Source of the DNA: Dermatophilus congolensis
Lineage (GTDB): Bacteria > Actinomycetota > Actinomycetes > Actinomycetales > Dermatophilaceae
Direction: 5' to 3'
Assembly: GCA_030538115.1 (NCBI GenBank)
Contig: JAUNUP010000013.1
Span: forward strand, 1-64,000
DNA length: 64,000 nt
The translations under genes and the position numbers were made by a program. Below, piece by piece: positions 28,351 through 37,678 of this stretch; the stretch's first letter is position 1, and each line of letters starts with the position of its first letter. The notes beneath the pieces were generated by a model, which had not been told where the DNA came from, searched no databases, and saw nothing but the letters and a program-made list of their open reading frames with translations.

Positions 28351-28369
28351 GCGTTCGGGTATGCGGAAA

Positions 28370-28393
28370 GCAGGACCGCCTCGGCGGCCCTGC
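28370..28393. terminator. Bidirectional hairpin between cofC and hup
   Basis: An 11-bp inverted repeat with one mismatch (GCAGGACCGCC / GGCGGCCCTGC) and a 2-nt loop, between convergent cofC and hup. There is no clear U tract. Confidence 0.5.
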
Positions 28394-28422
28394 CCCCGCG
28401 AAGTGCGCTCACGGCGCGGGCG

Positions 28423-28827
28423 TCACGCGCTGCGCTTGCCCTTGCCCCGCTTGCCCTTGTTGGCCGCGATCGTCGCCTGGGCGCGCGAACGCACCTCGGC
28501 GGCCGTACCGGCGGCGGCGCGGGCCGCGGCCGGAGTGCCCTTGGGAAGGGTCGCGGGCTCGGCCACGTACATCTTGAAAGCGGTGCCGGGGCGGAACTTC
28601 GGCACAGCAGTCGACTCGATGCGCACGGACTCACCGGTGCGCGGGTTGCGACCGGTGCGCGCTGCGCGGTCAACACGCTCGAAGGTACCGAAGCCGGTGA
28701 TACCGACCTTGCCGCCAGCGGCGACCTCACGGATGATGACGTCGAAGATCGCCTCGATCGCGTCAGCGGCTGCCTTCTTACCGCCGAGACGATTCTCGAG
28801 CGCATCAACCAGATCAGCCTTGTTCAC
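28423..28827 (-). CDS. hup: HU family nucleoid protein
   Basis: A 134-residue DNA-binding protein. The first 90 residues are a normal HU fold, beginning NKADLVDALENRLGGKK and carrying the DNA-arm signature GFGTFERVDRAARTGRNPRTG. A C-terminal Ala/Lys/Arg-rich tail of about 40 residues follows (ANKGKRGKGKRSA), a short version of the eukaryotic H1-like tail of actinobacterial HupB. GTG at 28827 has GGAGGGAGA upstream; a longer frame is not supported. Confidence 0.95.
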   Translation of the reverse strand: MNKADLVDALENRLGGKKAAADAIEAIFDVIIREVAAGGKVGITGFGTFERVDRAARTGRNPRTGESVRIESTAVPKFRPGTAFKMYVAEPATLPKGTPAAARAAAGTAAEVRSRAQATIAANKGKRGKGKRSA

Positions 28828-29256
28828 TCTTGTTCTCTCCCTCCAGAGAAATCGACCCGGAACCCCGGGTCCCAGTGCGTGGCACGAGCATCGCGCCCCC
28901 CACATCCATGTGACCGCGGCGTAATCTCCGGCTCAACGCAGCCGTAGAAGTCCACCGGCAATGCCCAACACCACCCACCCACGCCTGACCAGGTCAGACG
29001 AGACGCTTCATGGTGCTGCTACGTACGAGTCACGACGGGCTGCCGGACTCAGATCCCCTATCGGCATGAGAAGCGATGATGCACAGTGGAATCGAGGGAA
29101 ATTGCTGTATACATCTGCAAGAAAGCCTGGGCGCCCGACCGACTTTGGCTTTTCCGGGCCGCTATTTCATTGGCGGGCAACGCTTCTCACGCGACCGACT
29201 GATACCTTCGGCGCTTGCGTCTTGCACTCTTTCGCGCGCATACAACGCGCATACGA
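28828..29256. other. Intergenic region upstream of hup
   Basis: About 430 bases, less GC-rich than the neighbours, without a credible gene. It should hold the hup promoter. A short hairpin (GACCCGG ... CCGGGTC) lies 30-45 bases upstream of the hup start. I saw no tRNA, riboswitch or transposon signature; short open frames here have no ribosome binding site or family pattern. Confidence 0.5.
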
Positions 29257-29291
29257 CAAGAGGCCCACTCCGATTCGGGGTGGGCCTCTTG
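29257..29291 (-). terminator. Terminator of leuCD
   Basis: A 12-bp perfect inverted repeat (CAAGAGGCCCAC / GTGGGCCTCTTG), just past the leuD stop, with further pairing in the loop and a short T-rich edge on the minus strand. Confidence 0.75.
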
Positions 29292-29305
29292 CGAACTGAT
29301 GCGTG

Positions 29306-29905
29306 CTATGCGCCGACAGGAGTGGTGGTCGGCTTGAACTCGGGGCGCGTCTTCTCGAACGCGTCGATGTCGCCCTCGTGGCGCAGGGTGAGGCTGATGT
29401 CGTCGAGACCCTCGATGAGGCGCCAGGCCGCGTACTCGTCGATCTCGAAACCGACGACCGTTTCGCCCGCGGTGATCGTGCGGGCGGGCAGGTCGACGGT
29501 CAGTTCCAGGCCGGGCTGCTCCTCCAGCAGCTTCCACAGCAGGTCGACGTCGCTCTGCGCGACCTGCGCGGCCACCAGGCCCGCCTTGCTGCTGTTGCCG
29601 CGGAAGATGTCGGCGAAGCGCGAGCTGATCACGACACGGAAGCCGTAGTCCATGAGCGCCCACACGGCGTGTTCACGCGAGCTGCCGGTGCCGAAGTCGG
29701 GGCCCGCGACGAGCACGGAGCCGGAGCGGAACGCATCCTGGTTGAGCACGAAGCTCTCGTCGTTACGCCAGGCGGCGAACAGGCCGTCTTCAAAGCCCGT
29801 GCGGGTGACGCGCTTGAGGTAGACCGCCGGGATGATCTGGTCGGTGTCGACATTGCTGCGGCGCAGCGGCACGCCGACGCCCGTGTGGGTGGTGAACTTC
29901 TCCAT
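29306..29905 (-). CDS. leuD: 3-isopropylmalate dehydratase small subunit
   Basis: A 199-residue swivel domain that partners LeuC in isomerising 2- to 3-isopropylmalate. Landmarks are [18 protein letters not shown] near residue 18, [30 protein letters not shown] and the C-terminal [12 protein letters not shown] at 29905 has AAGGAG six bases upstream; the frame also opens much further upstream without support. It follows leuC by 31 bases. Confidence 0.97.
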   Translation of the reverse strand: MEKFTTHTGVGVPLRRSNVDTDQIIPAVYLKRVTRTGFEDGLFAAWRNDESFVLNQDAFRSGSVLVAGPDFGTGSSREHAVWALMDYGFRVVISSRFADIFRGNSSKAGLVAAQVAQSDVDLLWKLLEEQPGLELTVDLPARTITAGETVVGFEIDEYAAWRLIEGLDDISLTLRHEGDIDAFEKTRPEFKPTTTPVGA

Positions 29906-29936
29906 CACTACTCCTTGGAAGCTATCGGGCGCCGGC

Positions 29937-31334
29937 TCAGAGCGCGGGCAGGTCGGCGGGGGCGGAGAGGGTGCCACGCACCGCGGTCGCGGCGGCGACG
30001 GCCGGGCTGACGAGGTGGGTGCGCCCACCCTTGCCCTGGCGTCCCTCGAAGTTGCGGTTGCTCGTGGAGGCCGCCCGCTCGCCGGGAGCGAGCTTGTCGG
30101 GGTTCATCGCCAGGCACATCGAGCAGCCGGGCAGGCGCCACTCGGCACCCGCGGCCTCGAAGACCTCGCCCAGGCCCTCGGCCTCCGCCTGCTCGCGCAC
30201 ACCCGCGGAGCCGGGCACGACGAGCATGCGCAGCCCCTCGGCGACCTTGCGGCCCTTGAGCACCTCGGCCACGGCCCGCAGGTCTTCGATGCGGCCGTTG
30301 GTGCAGGAGCCGACGAAGACCGTGTCGACCTTGATGTCGCGCAGCGGCATGTTCGCAGTCAGGCCCATGTACTCCAGGGCCCGCTCGACACCGGCGCGCT
30401 CGTCGTCGGGCAGCAGCGACGGGTCGGGCACGGAGGCTCCCAGCGGGGCTCCCTGGCCGGGGTTGGTACCCCACGTGACGAACGGGGTGAGCTCGGAGGC
30501 GTCGAGCACGACCTCCGCGTCGAAGACGGCGTCGTCATCGGTGCGCAGCTGCTTCCACGCCTCGACCGCAGCGTCCCACTGCTCGCCCTGCGGCGCGTGG
30601 CGGCGGCCCTTGAGGTACTCGAACGTGGTCTCGTCGGGGGCGATCATGCCCGCGCGGGCGCCGGCCTCGATCGACATGTTGCAGATCGTCATACGCGCTT
30701 CCATCGACAGTTTCTCGATGGCGGCGCCGCGGTATTCGAGCACGTAACCCTGGCCGCCACCGGTGCCGATCTTGGCGATGACCGCGAGGATCACGTCTTT
30801 GCTCGTGACGCCCTCGGGCAGCTCGCCGTCGATACGCACCGACATGGTCTTGAAGGGCTTGAGCGGCAGCGTCTGCGTGGCGAGCACGTGCTCGACCTCG
30901 CTCGTGCCGATGCCGAAGGCCAGCGCGCCGAAGGCGCCGTGCGTGGAGGTGTGGCTGTCGCCGCACACCACGGTCATGCCGGGCTGCGTGAGGCCGAGCT
31001 GCGGGCCGATGATGTGCACGACCCCCTGGTCGGCGTCGCCCATCGGGTAGATCGGCACACCGAACTCCGCGCAGTTGCGGCGCAGGGTCTCGACCTGGGT
31101 CAGGCTCGTCTCGTCGGTGATCGGGCCCGGCGTGGTCGGCACGTTGTGGTCTTCGGTCGCGACCGTCAGGTCGGTGCGACGCACCTGACGACCGGCCATG
31201 CGCAGACCGTCGAAGGCCTGCGGGCTCGTCACCTCGTGAACGAGGTGCAGGTCGATGTAGAGCAGGTCAGGCTCGCCCTCCACCGAACGTACGACGTGGG
31301 AATTCCACACCTTCTCAGCGAGGGTTTGCCCCAT
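29937..31334 (-). CDS. leuC: 3-isopropylmalate dehydratase large subunit
   Basis: A 465-residue aconitase-family protein with a [4Fe-4S] cluster. Cluster cysteines are in [15 protein letters not shown] and [31 protein letters not shown] and [21 protein letters not shown] are family landmarks. The frame starts at 31346, but the internal ATG at 31334 ([10 protein letters not shown]) has GGAGG five bases upstream and is preferred. It is divergent from ndgR, with a probable operator between them. Confidence 0.97.
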   Translation of the reverse strand: MGQTLAEKVWNSHVVRSVEGEPDLLYIDLHLVHEVTSPQAFDGLRMAGRQVRRTDLTVATEDHNVPTTPGPITDETSLTQVETLRRNCAEFGVPIYPMGDADQGVVHIIGPQLGLTQPGMTVVCGDSHTSTHGAFGALAFGIGTSEVEHVLATQTLPLKPFKTMSVRIDGELPEGVTSKDVILAVIAKIGTGGGQGYVLEYRGAAIEKLSMEARMTICNMSIEAGARAGMIAPDETTFEYLKGRRHAPQGEQWDAAVEAWKQLRTDDDAVFDAEVVLDASELTPFVTWGTNPGQGAPLGASVPDPSLLPDDERAGVERALEYMGLTANMPLRDIKVDTVFVGSCTNGRIEDLRAVAEVLKGRKVAEGLRMLVVPGSAGVREQAEAEGLGEVFEAAGAEWRLPGCSMCLAMNPDKLAPGERAASTSNRNFEGRQGKGGRTHLVSPAVAAATAVRGTLSAPADLPAL

Positions 31335-31546
31335 CTGTTCCTCCATGAGCGATGCACCATCTGTGCAAAACGTGACGAAGTCGCCATAGGCGACGCGCAG
31401 CCCCGAAACGCGACCGGAGGTGAGGCGGACCGGAGGAGACGGGGTCTAGAGAAAGCCCTGACCTGCGGCTACGCCATGGCCGAAAGACGGTCGAGTCGTG
31501 AGGGTCCAGCGTGATCTTCGCGCAATGTCACAATCTGGCGACCTTG

Positions 31547-31565
31547 CGTCTCATGCGATGAGACG
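31547..31565. promoter_or_regulatory. Probable NdgR operator between leuCD and ndgR
   Basis: A perfect 8-bp palindrome, CGTCTCAT and ATGAGACG around GCG, 15 bases upstream of ndgR and about 210 bases upstream of leuC. NdgR/LtbR-type IclR proteins are known to bind the leuCD-ndgR intergenic region in Streptomyces and Corynebacterium. The site itself is inferred from symmetry and position. Confidence 0.6.
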
Positions 31566-31579
31566 GCCAGAATGGGTCC

Positions 31580-32368
31580 ATGGAGTCTTCGAGCGGCGTT
31601 GGTGTGTTGGACAAGGCGGCGATCGTGCTGAGCGCTCTGGAGGGTGGCCCGGCCACCCTGGCGCAGCTGGTCGCGAGCACGAAGCTGGCTCGCCCGACCG
31701 CACATCGCATCGCCGTCGCGCTGGAGCACCACCGGCTCGTATCACGCGACATGCAGGGCCGGTTCATCCTCGGCCCGCGCCTCGGCGAGCTTGCCGCCGC
31801 CGCCGGTGAAGACCGCCTGCTCGCCGCTGCCGGTGCTGTGCTCGCCGCGCTGCGCGACCACACGCACGAGAGTGCCCAGCTCTTCCGTCGTCAGGGCGAC
31901 ATGCGCATCTGTGTCGCCGCCGCCGACCGCCCGATGGGACTGCGCGATTCGATTCCGGTCGGCGCGACCCTGTCGATGCTCGCCGGCTCCGCCGCACAGG
32001 TGCTTCTGGCCTGGGAAGAGCCCGACCGGCTGCACCGCGGCCTGCAGGGCGCCCAGTTCACCGCCACCACCCTCTCCGGCGTGCGCCGTCGCGGCTGGGC
32101 GCAGAGCGTCGGCGAGCGCGAGCCGGGGGTCGCGTCGGTCTCGGCGCCGGTGCGTAACCCCTCCGGACGGGTCATCGCAGCCGTGTCGATCTCGGGGCCG
32201 CTCGAGCGCCTCTCGCGCCAGCCCGGCCGCCTGCACGCCGCCACCGTGGTGGCCGGCGCCAACAAACTCACCGAGGTGCTGCACCGGGCGCACATCGCCC
32301 AGCAGTCGTCTCAGGAGGCCGCGAATCGCGCCGCTCAGGCGGCCGCCGGTGCTGCGCCGTCTGCCTGA
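31580..32368 (+). CDS. ndgR: IclR family regulator NdgR (LtbR-like)
   Basis: A 262-residue regulator. The N-terminal winged helix-turn-helix spans about residues 10-65 (LAQLVASTKLARPTAHRIAV), followed by the IclR effector domain (GLRDSIPVGATLSMLAGSAA and VASVSAPVRNPSGRVIAAV). The C-terminus is Ala/Gln-rich. Its divergent position to leuCD is the hallmark of NdgR/LtbR, which controls leucine genes. It ends at a T-tract terminator. The symbol is by synteny and family. Confidence 0.88.
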   Translation: MESSSGVGVLDKAAIVLSALEGGPATLAQLVASTKLARPTAHRIAVALEHHRLVSRDMQGRFILGPRLGELAAAAGEDRLLAAAGAVLAALRDHTHESAQLFRRQGDMRICVAAADRPMGLRDSIPVGATLSMLAGSAAQVLLAWEEPDRLHRGLQGAQFTATTLSGVRRRGWAQSVGEREPGVASVSAPVRNPSGRVIAAVSISGPLERLSRQPGRLHAATVVAGANKLTEVLHRAHIAQQSSQEAANRAAQAAAGAAPSA

Positions 32369-32380
32369 GCCCCACCCGCA

Positions 32381-32424
32381 AGAGGCCCGTTTCCAGCTTT
32401 CCAACGGCTGGAGGTGGGCCTTTT
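32381..32424 (+). terminator. Terminator of ndgR
   Basis: A stem with a 3-bp internal mismatch (AGGCCC...TCCAGC / GCTGGA...GGGCCT) ending in TTTT, 12 bases after the ndgR stop. Confidence 0.75.
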
Positions 32425-32556
32425 CGCTGCTCAGAGGCGTCTCGACGTGCTCCCCCTCACTGATCGGACATCCCCTCCCACCTTGTCGGCACCTGCCTCT
32501 ACTGTGAGGGAAACCGACAGGGCGGCTGTGCCCTGCCGCCCCAGAAGGGAGTTCGC

Positions 32557-35500
32557 ATGTTCCGTAAGGTGCTGGTCGCCAATCGGGGTGAGATCGCGGT
32601 TCGCGCTTTCCGCGCCGCCAACGAACTCGGCGTATCCACGGTGGCCGTGTTCCCGTACGAAGACCGTGGTTCCGAACACCGCATGAAGGCAGACGAGTCC
32701 TACCAGATCGGCGAGGTCGGGCATCCCGTGCGCGCCTACCTGACGCCCGAAGAGATCGTGCGCGTCGCGGTCGAGGCCGGCGCCGATGCCGTGTACCCCG
32801 GTTACGGTTTCCTCTCCGAGAACCCTGAACTCGCCGAGCTGTGCGAGAAGTCGGGCGTCACGTTCGTAGGCCCGCCCGGAGAAGTGCTGCACCTGACCGG
32901 CAACAAGTCCCGCGCCATCGACGCGGCGAAGGCTGCTGGGCTGCCCACCTTGCACAGCGCCCCTCCGAGCACCGACATCGACGAACTCGTGGCGGCCAGT
33001 GCCGATTTCACGTATCCGCTATTCGTCAAGGCCGTCTCCGGCGGCGGCGGTCGAGGTATGCGTCGCGTCGACACCCCCGACAAGCTGCGGGACTCGATCG
33101 TCGCCGCCCAGCGCGAGGCCGAGTCCGCATTCGGTGACCCGCGCATCTACCTCGAAGAGGCCGTGATCGATCCACGGCACATCGAGGTGCAGATCCTCGC
33201 CGATAAGCACGGCAACGTCATTCACCTCTTCGAGCGCGACTGCTCGGTGCAGCGGCGGCACCAGAAGGTCGTCGAGATCGCTCCTGCCCCGAACCTCCCC
33301 CCTGAGATCCGGGAGTCGATGTGCCGCGATGCGGTCGCCTTCGCCAAGCAGATCGGCTACGTCAACGCGGGTACGGTCGAATTTCTCCTCGGCCCTGATG
33401 GGCGGTACGTGTTCATCGAGATGAACCCGCGCATCCAGGTCGAGCACACGATCACCGAAGAGATCACCGACGTCGACCTCGTCAGCTCCCAGTTGCGCGT
33501 CGCCGCAGGCGAGTCGCTGCCCGACATGGGGCTCACACAGGAGGCGATCGTGCCGCACGGCGCCGCCGTGCAGTGCCGCATCACCACCGAAGACCCGACC
33601 AACGGGTTCCGCCCCGACACCGGCAAGATCACCGCCTACCGCTCGGCCGGTGGCTCTGGCGTGCGGCTCGACGGCGGCACGGTCTTCGTCGGCGCTGAGA
33701 TCAGCCCGCACTTCGACTCCCTGCTCGTCAAGCTCTCGTGCCGCGGACGCGACTTCCCGGCCGCTGTGCGCCGGACTCGGCGCGCGCTGGCGGAGTTCCG
33801 TATCCGCGGTGTCTCCACCAACATCCCGTTCTTGCAGGCGCTGCTCGACGAGCCCGACTTCGTGGCCGGCAAGGCGACCACGTCGTTCATCGACCAGCGG
33901 CCCGAGCTGCTCACGGCCCGCCGCTCCGCCGACCGCGGCACGCGTCTACTCACGTACCTCGCCGAGATGACGGTGAACCAGCCGCACGGCCCGAACGACT
34001 CGACGTTCTCGCCGCGCTCGAAGCTGCCGCAGCTCGACCTCAAGGCGCCGCGTCCCCGCGGTAGTCGCGACGAACTGCTCGAACTCGGGCCTGAGGGGTT
34101 CGCCCGCGCACTGCGTGAGCGCCCCGGAGTGGGCGTCACCGAGACAACGATGCGCGACGCCCACCAGTCGTTGCTCGCGACGCGCGTGCGCACGCGCGAC
34201 CTGTTGCACGTGGCCGAGCACGTCTCGCGCATGACCCCCGAACTGCTCTCGGTCGAGTGCTGGGGCGGTGCGACCTACGACGTGGCGCTGCGGTTCCTCG
34301 CCGAAGACCCGTGGGAGCGGCTCGCGGCCCTGCGCGAGGCGATGCCGAACATGAACCTGCAGATGCTGCTGCGCGGCCGCAACACGGTCGGCTACACGCC
34401 GTACCCGACCAAGGTCACCGATGTGTTCGTACACGAAGCGGCGAAGACCGGTATCGACATCTTCCGCATCTTCGATGCGCTCAACGACGTCGACCAGATG
34501 CGGCCGGCCATCGAGGCGGTGCGAGAGACCGGCACGGCCGTCGCCGAGGTCGCCCTGTGCTACACGGGCAACCTGCTCAACCCGAACGAGAAGCTCTACA
34601 CGCTCGACTACTACCTACGTCTCGCCGAGCGGATCGTCGAAGCGGGCGCACACGTCATCGGCCTGAAAGACATGGCGGGCCTCTTGCGGGCGCCCGCCGC
34701 GGCCAAGCTCGTGGCGGCGCTGCGTGAGCGCTTCGACCTTCCCGTGCACCTGCACACGCACGACACGGCAGGCGGGCAGATCGGCACGCTCCTGGCCGCC
34801 ATCGGAGCCGGGGTCGACGCCGTCGACGCGGCGATGGCCTCGATGGCCGGTACGACGTCGCAGCCGTCGCTCTCGGCGCTGGTGGCCGCCACCGACGGAG
34901 GCGAGCGCACAACCGGCCTCAACCTGGCCGCCGTGTGCGAGCTCGAGCCGTACTGGACCGAGGTGCGCAACCTCTACAAGCCCTTCGAATCGGGCCTGCC
35001 CGGCCCCACGGGTCGCGTGTACCACCACGAGATCCCCGGCGGGCAGCTCTCGAACCTGCGCCAGCAGGCCATCGCGCTGGGTCTGGGCCACCGGTTCGAA
35101 GACATCGAGAACATGTACGCGGCCGCCAACGACATCCTCGGCGACATCGTCAAGGTGACGCCGAGCAGCAAGGTCGTCGGCGACCTGGCGCTGGCCCTCG
35201 TGGGTGCGGGCGCAGATCCGGCCGATTTCGAGGCCAACCCGCGCTCGTACGACATCCCCGATTCGGTGATCGGCTTCCTCAACGGCGAGCTGGGCGACCC
35301 GCCCGGCGGCTGGCCCGAGCCGTTCCGCACCAAGGCGCTCGAAGGCCGCCCCACCCCGGTGCGGGTGACCGAACTGTCGGCAGAGGACGAGGCGGCGCTC
35401 GACTCCGACCCGCAGCCCACCCTCAACCGTCTGCTCTTCCCCGGGCCGACGAAGGAGTACGAGGCCAAGCGCGAGCGGTACTCCGACCTGTCGGTGCTAT

Positions 35501-35934
35501 CGACGCGCGAGTTCTTGCACGGCCTGGCGCTCGGTCGCGAGCACGAGGTCGAGCTCGAACAGGGCAAGACGCTGCTGCTCGGGGTCAAGGCCGTCTCCGC
35601 TCCCGACGAGCGGGGCATGCGCACGGTCATGGCGACGATCAACGGCCAACTGCGTCCGGTGCTCGTACGTGACGAGTCGATCAAGGTCGACATCAAGATC
35701 GCCGAGAAGGCCGACACAAGCAACAAGAGCCACGTGCCTGCTCCGTTCGCGGGTGTGGTGTCGCTGAAGGTGGCCGAGGGCGACACGGTCGAGGCCGGAG
35801 CCACCGTCGCGACGATCGAGGCGATGAAGATGGAAGCGGCGATCACGACGCCGGTCGGTGGCACGGTCAAGCGCCTCGCCATCGGCGCGACGACCGCCGT
35901 CGAGGGCGGCGATCTGCTCATCGTCATCGAGTGA
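32557..35934 (+). CDS. pyc: Pyruvate carboxylase
   Basis: A 1125-residue biotin enzyme that makes oxaloacetate from pyruvate, bicarbonate and ATP. Domains in order: biotin carboxylase (about 1-450; KVLVANRGEIAVRAFRAANE, VSGGGGRGMR, RDCSVQRRHQK, EMNPRIQVEH), carboxyltransferase (about 530-800; TTMRDAHQSLLATRVRT, HTHDT), the conserved carboxylase domain and the biotinyl domain (about 1055-1125) with the biotinylated lysine in EAMKMEAAI. ATG at 32557 has GGGAG upstream. This is the main anaplerotic enzyme; it is a single gene with a strong terminator. Confidence 0.98.
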   Translation: MFRKVLVANRGEIAVRAFRAANELGVSTVAVFPYEDRGSEHRMKADESYQIGEVGHPVRAYLTPEEIVRVAVEAGADAVYPGYGFLSENPELAELCEKSGVTFVGPPGEVLHLTGNKSRAIDAAKAAGLPTLHSAPPSTDIDELVAASADFTYPLFVKAVSGGGGRGMRRVDTPDKLRDSIVAAQREAESAFGDPRIYLEEAVIDPRHIEVQILADKHGNVIHLFERDCSVQRRHQKVVEIAPAPNLPPEIRESMCRDAVAFAKQIGYVNAGTVEFLLGPDGRYVFIEMNPRIQVEHTITEEITDVDLVSSQLRVAAGESLPDMGLTQEAIVPHGAAVQCRITTEDPTNGFRPDTGKITAYRSAGGSGVRLDGGTVFVGAEISPHFDSLLVKLSCRGRDFPAAVRRTRRALAEFRIRGVSTNIPFLQALLDEPDFVAGKATTSFIDQRPELLTARRSADRGTRLLTYLAEMTVNQPHGPNDSTFSPRSKLPQLDLKAPRPRGSRDELLELGPEGFARALRERPGVGVTETTMRDAHQSLLATRVRTRDLLHVAEHVSRMTPELLSVECWGGATYDVALRFLAEDPWERLAALREAMPNMNLQMLLRGRNTVGYTPYPTKVTDVFVHEAAKTGIDIFRIFDALNDVDQMRPAIEAVRETGTAVAEVALCYTGNLLNPNEKLYTLDYYLRLAERIVEAGAHVIGLKDMAGLLRAPAAAKLVAALRERFDLPVHLHTHDTAGGQIGTLLAAIGAGVDAVDAAMASMAGTTSQPSLSALVAATDGGERTTGLNLAAVCELEPYWTEVRNLYKPFESGLPGPTGRVYHHEIPGGQLSNLRQQAIALGLGHRFEDIENMYAAANDILGDIVKVTPSSKVVGDLALALVGAGADPADFEANPRSYDIPDSVIGFLNGELGDPPGGWPEPFRTKALEGRPTPVRVTELSAEDEAALDSDPQPTLNRLLFPGPTKEYEAKRERYSDLSVLSTREFLHGLALGREHEVELEQGKTLLLGVKAVSAPDERGMRTVMATINGQLRPVLVRDESIKVDIKIAEKADTSNKSHVPAPFAGVVSLKVAEGDTVEAGATVATIEAMKMEAAITTPVGGTVKRLAIGATTAVEGGDLLIVIE

Positions 35935-35943
35935 CGCCGGTGC

Positions 35944-35986
35944 ACCTGAGCCGCCGTACGTGATCAGCGTGTACGGCGGCTCAGGT
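35944..35986. terminator. Bidirectional terminator pyc / blaI-like
   Basis: A perfect 16-bp inverted repeat (ACCTGAGCCGCCGTAC / GTACGGCGGCTCAGGT) with an 11-nt loop. The right arm includes the last bases of the convergent repressor gene. Confidence 0.85.
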
Positions 35987-36394
35987 CGCGTGCTCGGCGC
36001 AGCACCCACACGCAGTGGCGTCATCGGCGGCGACTTCGACGAGGTGCTTGGCGCGGTCGCGTAGGGCATCGCGCAGGGCCACGACGTCGGCCGCGGAGAG
36101 CATGTGGGCGAAATGGGCCAGCGCGGCGGAGCGGTCGGCCGAACGGGCGAGGAGCCGGTGCATATTCGCTGCCGCCTCGCCGGCCTCCGTGCTCACGGCC
36201 TCGAAGCCGCCGTCGGGGTGACGCACCACGCGACCCTTCGCCTCCAGGCGAGCCAGAACGGTGAGCACGGTGGTGCGGGCCGAGCCGTCGGTCTCCCGCA
36301 CCTGCTCCCAGACGCGGCGACCGAGCACCGGCTCGCCTGCGGCCCACAACACCTGCATGACGCGCGTCTCGAGGCTGCCAGGGGTGCGTCGCAT
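35981..36394 (-). CDS. BlaI/MecI/CopY family repressor with Cys-rich tail
   Basis: A 137-residue winged-helix repressor. The N-terminal domain (LETRVMQVLWAAGEPVLGRR, then TTVLTVLARLEAKGRV) matches the BlaI/MecI/CopY/AtkY family, and the middle helix (LAHFAHMLSAADVVALRDAL) is the dimerisation part. The protein ends ACGCCAEHAT, giving Cys129, Cys131, Cys132 and His135, which could bind metal as the cysteine hook of CopY does. No M56 metalloprotease partner is nearby, unlike BlaI/BlaR. It follows the DyP peroxidase by 27 bases, with GGGAGG before the ATG, so it is probably the third gene of the copper operon. Confidence 0.85.
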   Translation of the reverse strand: MRRTPGSLETRVMQVLWAAGEPVLGRRVWEQVRETDGSARTTVLTVLARLEAKGRVVRHPDGGFEAVSTEAGEAAANMHRLLARSADRSAALAHFAHMLSAADVVALRDALRDRAKHLVEVAADDATACGCCAEHAT

Positions 36395-36421
36395 CGTGCC
36401 TCCCTTTCCACCTCGTTCGAA

Positions 36422-37678
36422 CTATGCCTTGGCGAGCATCGCCTCACCGAGGATCTCGCCCGGCTTCGCTCCCGGCAGGATCGCATAGACGGCCGAACCG
36501 ACCGGGGTCACCCAGATGTTCAGCAGGTCGGAGTCGGCCATGCGCTGCTGCAGCGGAACGAACTGCCGCACCGGGTCGGCCTGGTAGGCGACGAAGATGA
36601 GGCCGACGTCGCTGAGTGCGCCGTTCGCGGGCGCCTCGTCGTAGGTGTACGGGCGCCGCAGGATCTTCTCGTGCGGCTCCGTCGCGGTAACCCTGCGCAG
36701 GTGCGCGGCGTCGTCGATGACGTGGAACCCGAGCGAGTCGACCGCTGACAGATCGGCCGGAGCGTCGATCGGCGACCCTGCGGGTGAGGTCAGCACCGAC
36801 CCGTCGGAGGTGCGGCGCCCAATGGAGTTGTCGCGTGCGACGGGGTCGGAGCGGTCCCACGAGTCGAGATCCATGGGCATGCGGCGCACGACCACCGACG
36901 ATCCGCCTCGCAGCCACGTCGGGGCTTCGGCGCCCGCCCACAACAGCGACGCCTCAGCTCCCTGCACATCGGGCTGCACGATGCCGTCGACCTGCCCGAA
37001 CAGATTGCGCATCGGCAGCTCGCTCGACTCGAATGGCTCCCTGAACCCGCGCTGAACCCATTTCAGGTCGATGAGCGGGGCTGCGTTGGTGAGCATGCGG
37101 CGCTGAGCGTGCGCGACCGTGGTGGGGCTGTCGGCGCAGATCTGCAGAAACAGGTCGCCGCCTGCCCACTTGGGGTCGAGCTTGTCGATCGAGAATGTCG
37201 GTAGGGGTTTCAACCACGTCGGCGCTTCGGCTCCGGCCACCGCGACCAGGCGTGGCCCCACTCCGAGCGTGACCGTCAACGAGGCCGGCACGGCCGCCAG
37301 CTCGGGTTCGAGGTCGGCGAGGGTGCCACGACCAGCCATGAGGCGCTCGATGTCGTCGGTCCAGACGGTGAACAGACGCCGGATCGCGTCGGCGTCGGCA
37401 CCGGGTTTGAGGTCGAGGCCGAGAAAGACCCCGTACGCCTGCGCCCGCTCGACGATGCCCGCCTGGTGTTCGCCGCGGAACTCGCGCGCGATGGTGTCTG
37501 CCCCCGGGAGCGCCTCCGTTGCGGGCGTGGCCTCTTGAGCGCCCGCAGAGGAAGCCGACCAGCCCGCCAGCCCGGCCGCCGTCACGGCTCCGGCCAGACC
37601 CGCCAGACCGGAGCCGAGCACGGCGCGGCGGCCCGGGCCAGCCGGACCGCCACCGTTGTTGCTCATCGATTCGCTCAC
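36422..37678 (-). CDS. Tat-exported DyP-type heme peroxidase (EfeB/DtpA-like)
   Basis: A 418-residue dye-decolorizing peroxidase. A twin-arginine signal (GRRAVLG, then a Gly/Ala-rich hydrophobic core ending about residue 47) exports the folded heme protein. The GxxDG motif (FGQVDG, Asp231), the proximal histidine in AAHLRR (His326) and the distal arginine in ILRRPYTY are present. The phrase GAEAPTWL occurs twice, one copy in each ferredoxin-like half. The start overlaps the PCuAC gene stop by four bases. In Streptomyces lividans, DyP DtpA is encoded beside copper chaperones, and the same link is suggested here. An EfeB role in iron uptake is an alternative, but efeU and efeO are absent. Confidence 0.92.
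   Translation of the reverse strand: MSESMSNNGGGPAGPGRRAVLGSGLAGLAGAVTAAGLAGWSASSAGAQEATPATEALPGADTIAREFRGEHQAGIVERAQAYGVFLGLDLKPGADADAIRRLFTVWTDDIERLMAGRGTLADLEPELAAVPASLTVTLGVGPRLVAVAGAEAPTWLKPLPTFSIDKLDPKWAGGDLFLQICADSPTTVAHAQRRMLTNAAPLIDLKWVQRGFREPFESSELPMRNLFGQVDGIVQPDVQGAEASLLWAGAEAPTWLRGGSSVVVRRMPMDLDSWDRSDPVARDNSIGRRTSDGSVLTSPAGSPIDAPADLSAVDSLGFHVIDDAAHLRRVTATEPHEKILRRPYTYDEAPANGALSDVGLIFVAYQADPVRQFVPLQQRMADSDLLNIWVTPVGSAVYAILPGAKPGEILGEAMLAKA

Noticed and set aside
28961..29299. A 112-codon frame in the hup-leuC gap
   Set aside because: It ends in the leuCD terminator, has no ribosome binding site and no recognisable motif.
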